This document shows positions 36,501 to 39,500 of a DNA stretch of 64,000 nucleotides, in pieces; position 1 is the stretch's first letter; every line of letters starts with the position of its first letter. The notes below the pieces were generated by a model. It was not told the DNA's origin. It searched no databases and saw only the letters and a program-made list of their open reading frames with translations. A program made the translations under genes and the position numbers. The stretch lies in NCBI GenBank assembly GCA_029582265.1, contig CM055837.1, forward strand, positions 9,375,926-9,439,925. The letters run 5' to 3'. Source of the stretch: Zoroaster sp. YZ-2022 (lineage: Eukaryota; Echinodermata; Asteroidea; Forcipulatida; Zoroasteridae).

Positions 36501-39500
36501 TTGTACTTTCCCTTGAAACAATTTGCGAACAGTCCCTTTAAGCTGGGTACATTTACCAACTTCACATCAAACTTTTGGAGAACAATTTGTCCATTTTGTC
36601 ATCAATTTGTCATTGCCAAACTTGTACTTTCCCTTGAAACAATTTGCGAACAGTCCCTTTAAGCTGGGTACATTTACCAACTTCACATCAAACTTTTGGA
36701 GAATAATTTGTTCAAGTTGTCATCAATTTGTCATTACCAAAGTTGTACTTTCCCTTGAAACAATTTGCAAACAGTCCCTTTAAGCTGGGTATATTTACCA
36801 ACTTCACATCAAACTTTTGGAGAATAATTTGTTCATTTTGTCATCAATTTGTCATTACCAAAGTTGTACTTTCCCTTGAAACAATTTGCAAACAGTCCCT
36901 TTAAGCTGAGCTCCGATAATAAAACACAGGTTTTTCTTTTCCGGGGCAATTGCATGTTTATGAGAATAGGAAGAAATGTGTGTCTCTTGTGGGTCAGTAA
37001 TCCCAAGTATGGCTTTATGACCTAACTTTAGTAGCTATGGGAAAGCCAGATTTATGTGTGGGAACTCAAGTCATGTCAGTGTCTTGTGTGCAAACAGATG
37101 TATCCAGAAAAGACATTATTTAAGGTTTGGTACCGTTTTTGGCAACTCCCCAAAAAGTATATATCTGATCAGAAAACTACCTGAGAAAAATGTTTTGATG
37201 TTAAAGGGAAGGTACAACATTGGTCATGTCTGCATTACTGCTTCTATGAGTATGCTTACTCTCTTTGAATCAAGATATACATCGAAGGCAAGGTACAACA
37301 TTGGCAATGTTGGCAAAACTGCTTCTATGAGTATGCTTACTCTCTTTGAATCAAGATATACATTGAAGGCAAGGTACAACATTGGTAATGTTGGCCAAAC
37401 TGCTTCTATGAGTATGCTTACTCTTTGAATCAAGATATACATTGAAGGGAAGGTACAACATTGGTAATGTTGGCCAAACTTCTTCTATGAGTATGCTTAC
37501 TCTCTTTGAATCAAGATATACATTGAAGGGAAGGTACAACATTGGTAATGTTGGCAAAACTGCTTCTATGAGTATGCTTACTCTCTTTGAATCAAGATAT
37601 ACATTGAAGGGAAGGTACAACATTGGTAATGTTGGCCAAACTTCTTCTATGAGTATGCTTACTCTCTTTGAATCAAGATATACATTGAAGGGAAGGTACT
37701 ACATTGGTAATGTTGGCCAAACTTCTTCTATGAGTATGCTTACTCTCTTTGAATCAAGATATACATTGAAGGGAAGGTACAACATTGGTAATGTTGGCAA
37801 AACTGCTTCTATGAGTATGCTTACTCTCTTTGAATCAAGATATACATTGAAGGGAAGGTACAACATTGGTAATGTTGGCAAAACTGCTTCTATGAGTATG
37901 CTTACTCTCTTTGAATCAAGATATACATTGAAGGGAAGGTACTACACTGGTAATGTTGGCAAAACTGCTTCTATGAGTATGCTTACTCTCTTTGAATCAA
38001 GATATACATTGAAGGGAAGGTACAACACTGGTAATGTTGGCTAAACTGCTTCTATGAGTATGCTTACTCTCTTTGAATCAAGATATACATTGAAGGGAAG
38101 GTACAACATTGATAATGTTGGCAAAACTGCTTCTATGAGTATGCTTACTCTCTTTGAATCAAGATATACATTGAATGGAAGATACAACATTGGTAATGTT
38201 GGCAAAACTGCTTCTATGAGTATGCTTACTCTCTTTGAATCAAGATATACATTGAAGGGAAGGTACAACATTGGTAATGTTGGCAAAACTGCTTCTATGA
38301 GTATGCTTACTCTCTTTGAATCAAGATATACATTGAAGGGAAGGTACAACATTGGTAATGTTGGCCAAACTTCTTCTATGAGTATGCTTACTCTCTTTGA
38401 ATCAAGATATACATTGAAGGGAAGGTACAACATTGGTAATGTTGGCCAAACTTCTTCTATGAGTATGCTTACTCTCTTTGAATCAAGATATACATCGAAG
38501 GGAAGGTACTACATTGGTAATGTTGGCCAAACTTCTTCTATGAGTATGCTTACTCTCTTTGAATCAAGATATACATTGAAGGGAAGGTACAACATTGGTA
38601 ATGTTGGCAAAACTGCTTCTATGAGTATGCTTACTCTCTTTGAATCAAGATATACATTGAAGGGAAGGTACAACATTGGTAATGTTGGCAAAACTGCTTC
38701 TATGAGTATGCTTACTCTCTTTGAATCAAGATATACATCGAAGGGAAGGTACAACATTGGTAATGTTGGCCAAACTGCTTCTATGAGTATGCTTACTCTC
38801 TTTGAATCAAGATATACATTGAAGGCAAGGTACAACATTGGTAATGTTGGCCAAACTGCTTCTATGAGTATGCTTACTCTCTTTGAATCAAGATATACAT
38901 TGAAGGCAAGGTACAACATTGGTAATGTTGGCCAAACTGCTTCTATGAGTATGCTTACTCTCTTTGAATCAAGATATACATTGAAGGCAAGGTACAACAT
39001 TGGTAATGTTGGCCAAACTGCTTCCATGAGTATGCTTACTCTATGAATCAAGATATACATTGAAGGGAAGGTACAACATTGGTAATGTTGGCCAAACTGC
39101 TTCCATGAGTATGCTTACTCTCTTTGAATCAAGATATACATTGAAGGGAAGGTACAGCATTGGTAATGTTGACAAAACTGCTTCTATGAGTATGCTTACT
39201 CTCTTTGAATCAAGATATACATTGAAGGGAAGGTACAACATTGGTAATGTTGGCAAAACTGCTTCTATGAGTATGCTTACTCTCTTTGAATCAAGATATA
39301 CATTGAAGGGAAGGTACAACATTGGTAATGTTGGCAAACTGCTTCTATGAGTATGCTTACTCTCTTTGAATCAAGATATACATTGAAGGGAAGGTACAGC
39401 ATTGGTAATGTTGGCCAAACTGCTTCTATGAGTATGCTTACTCTCTTTGAATCAAGATATACATTGAAGGGAAGGTACAACATTGGTAATGTTGGCAAAA

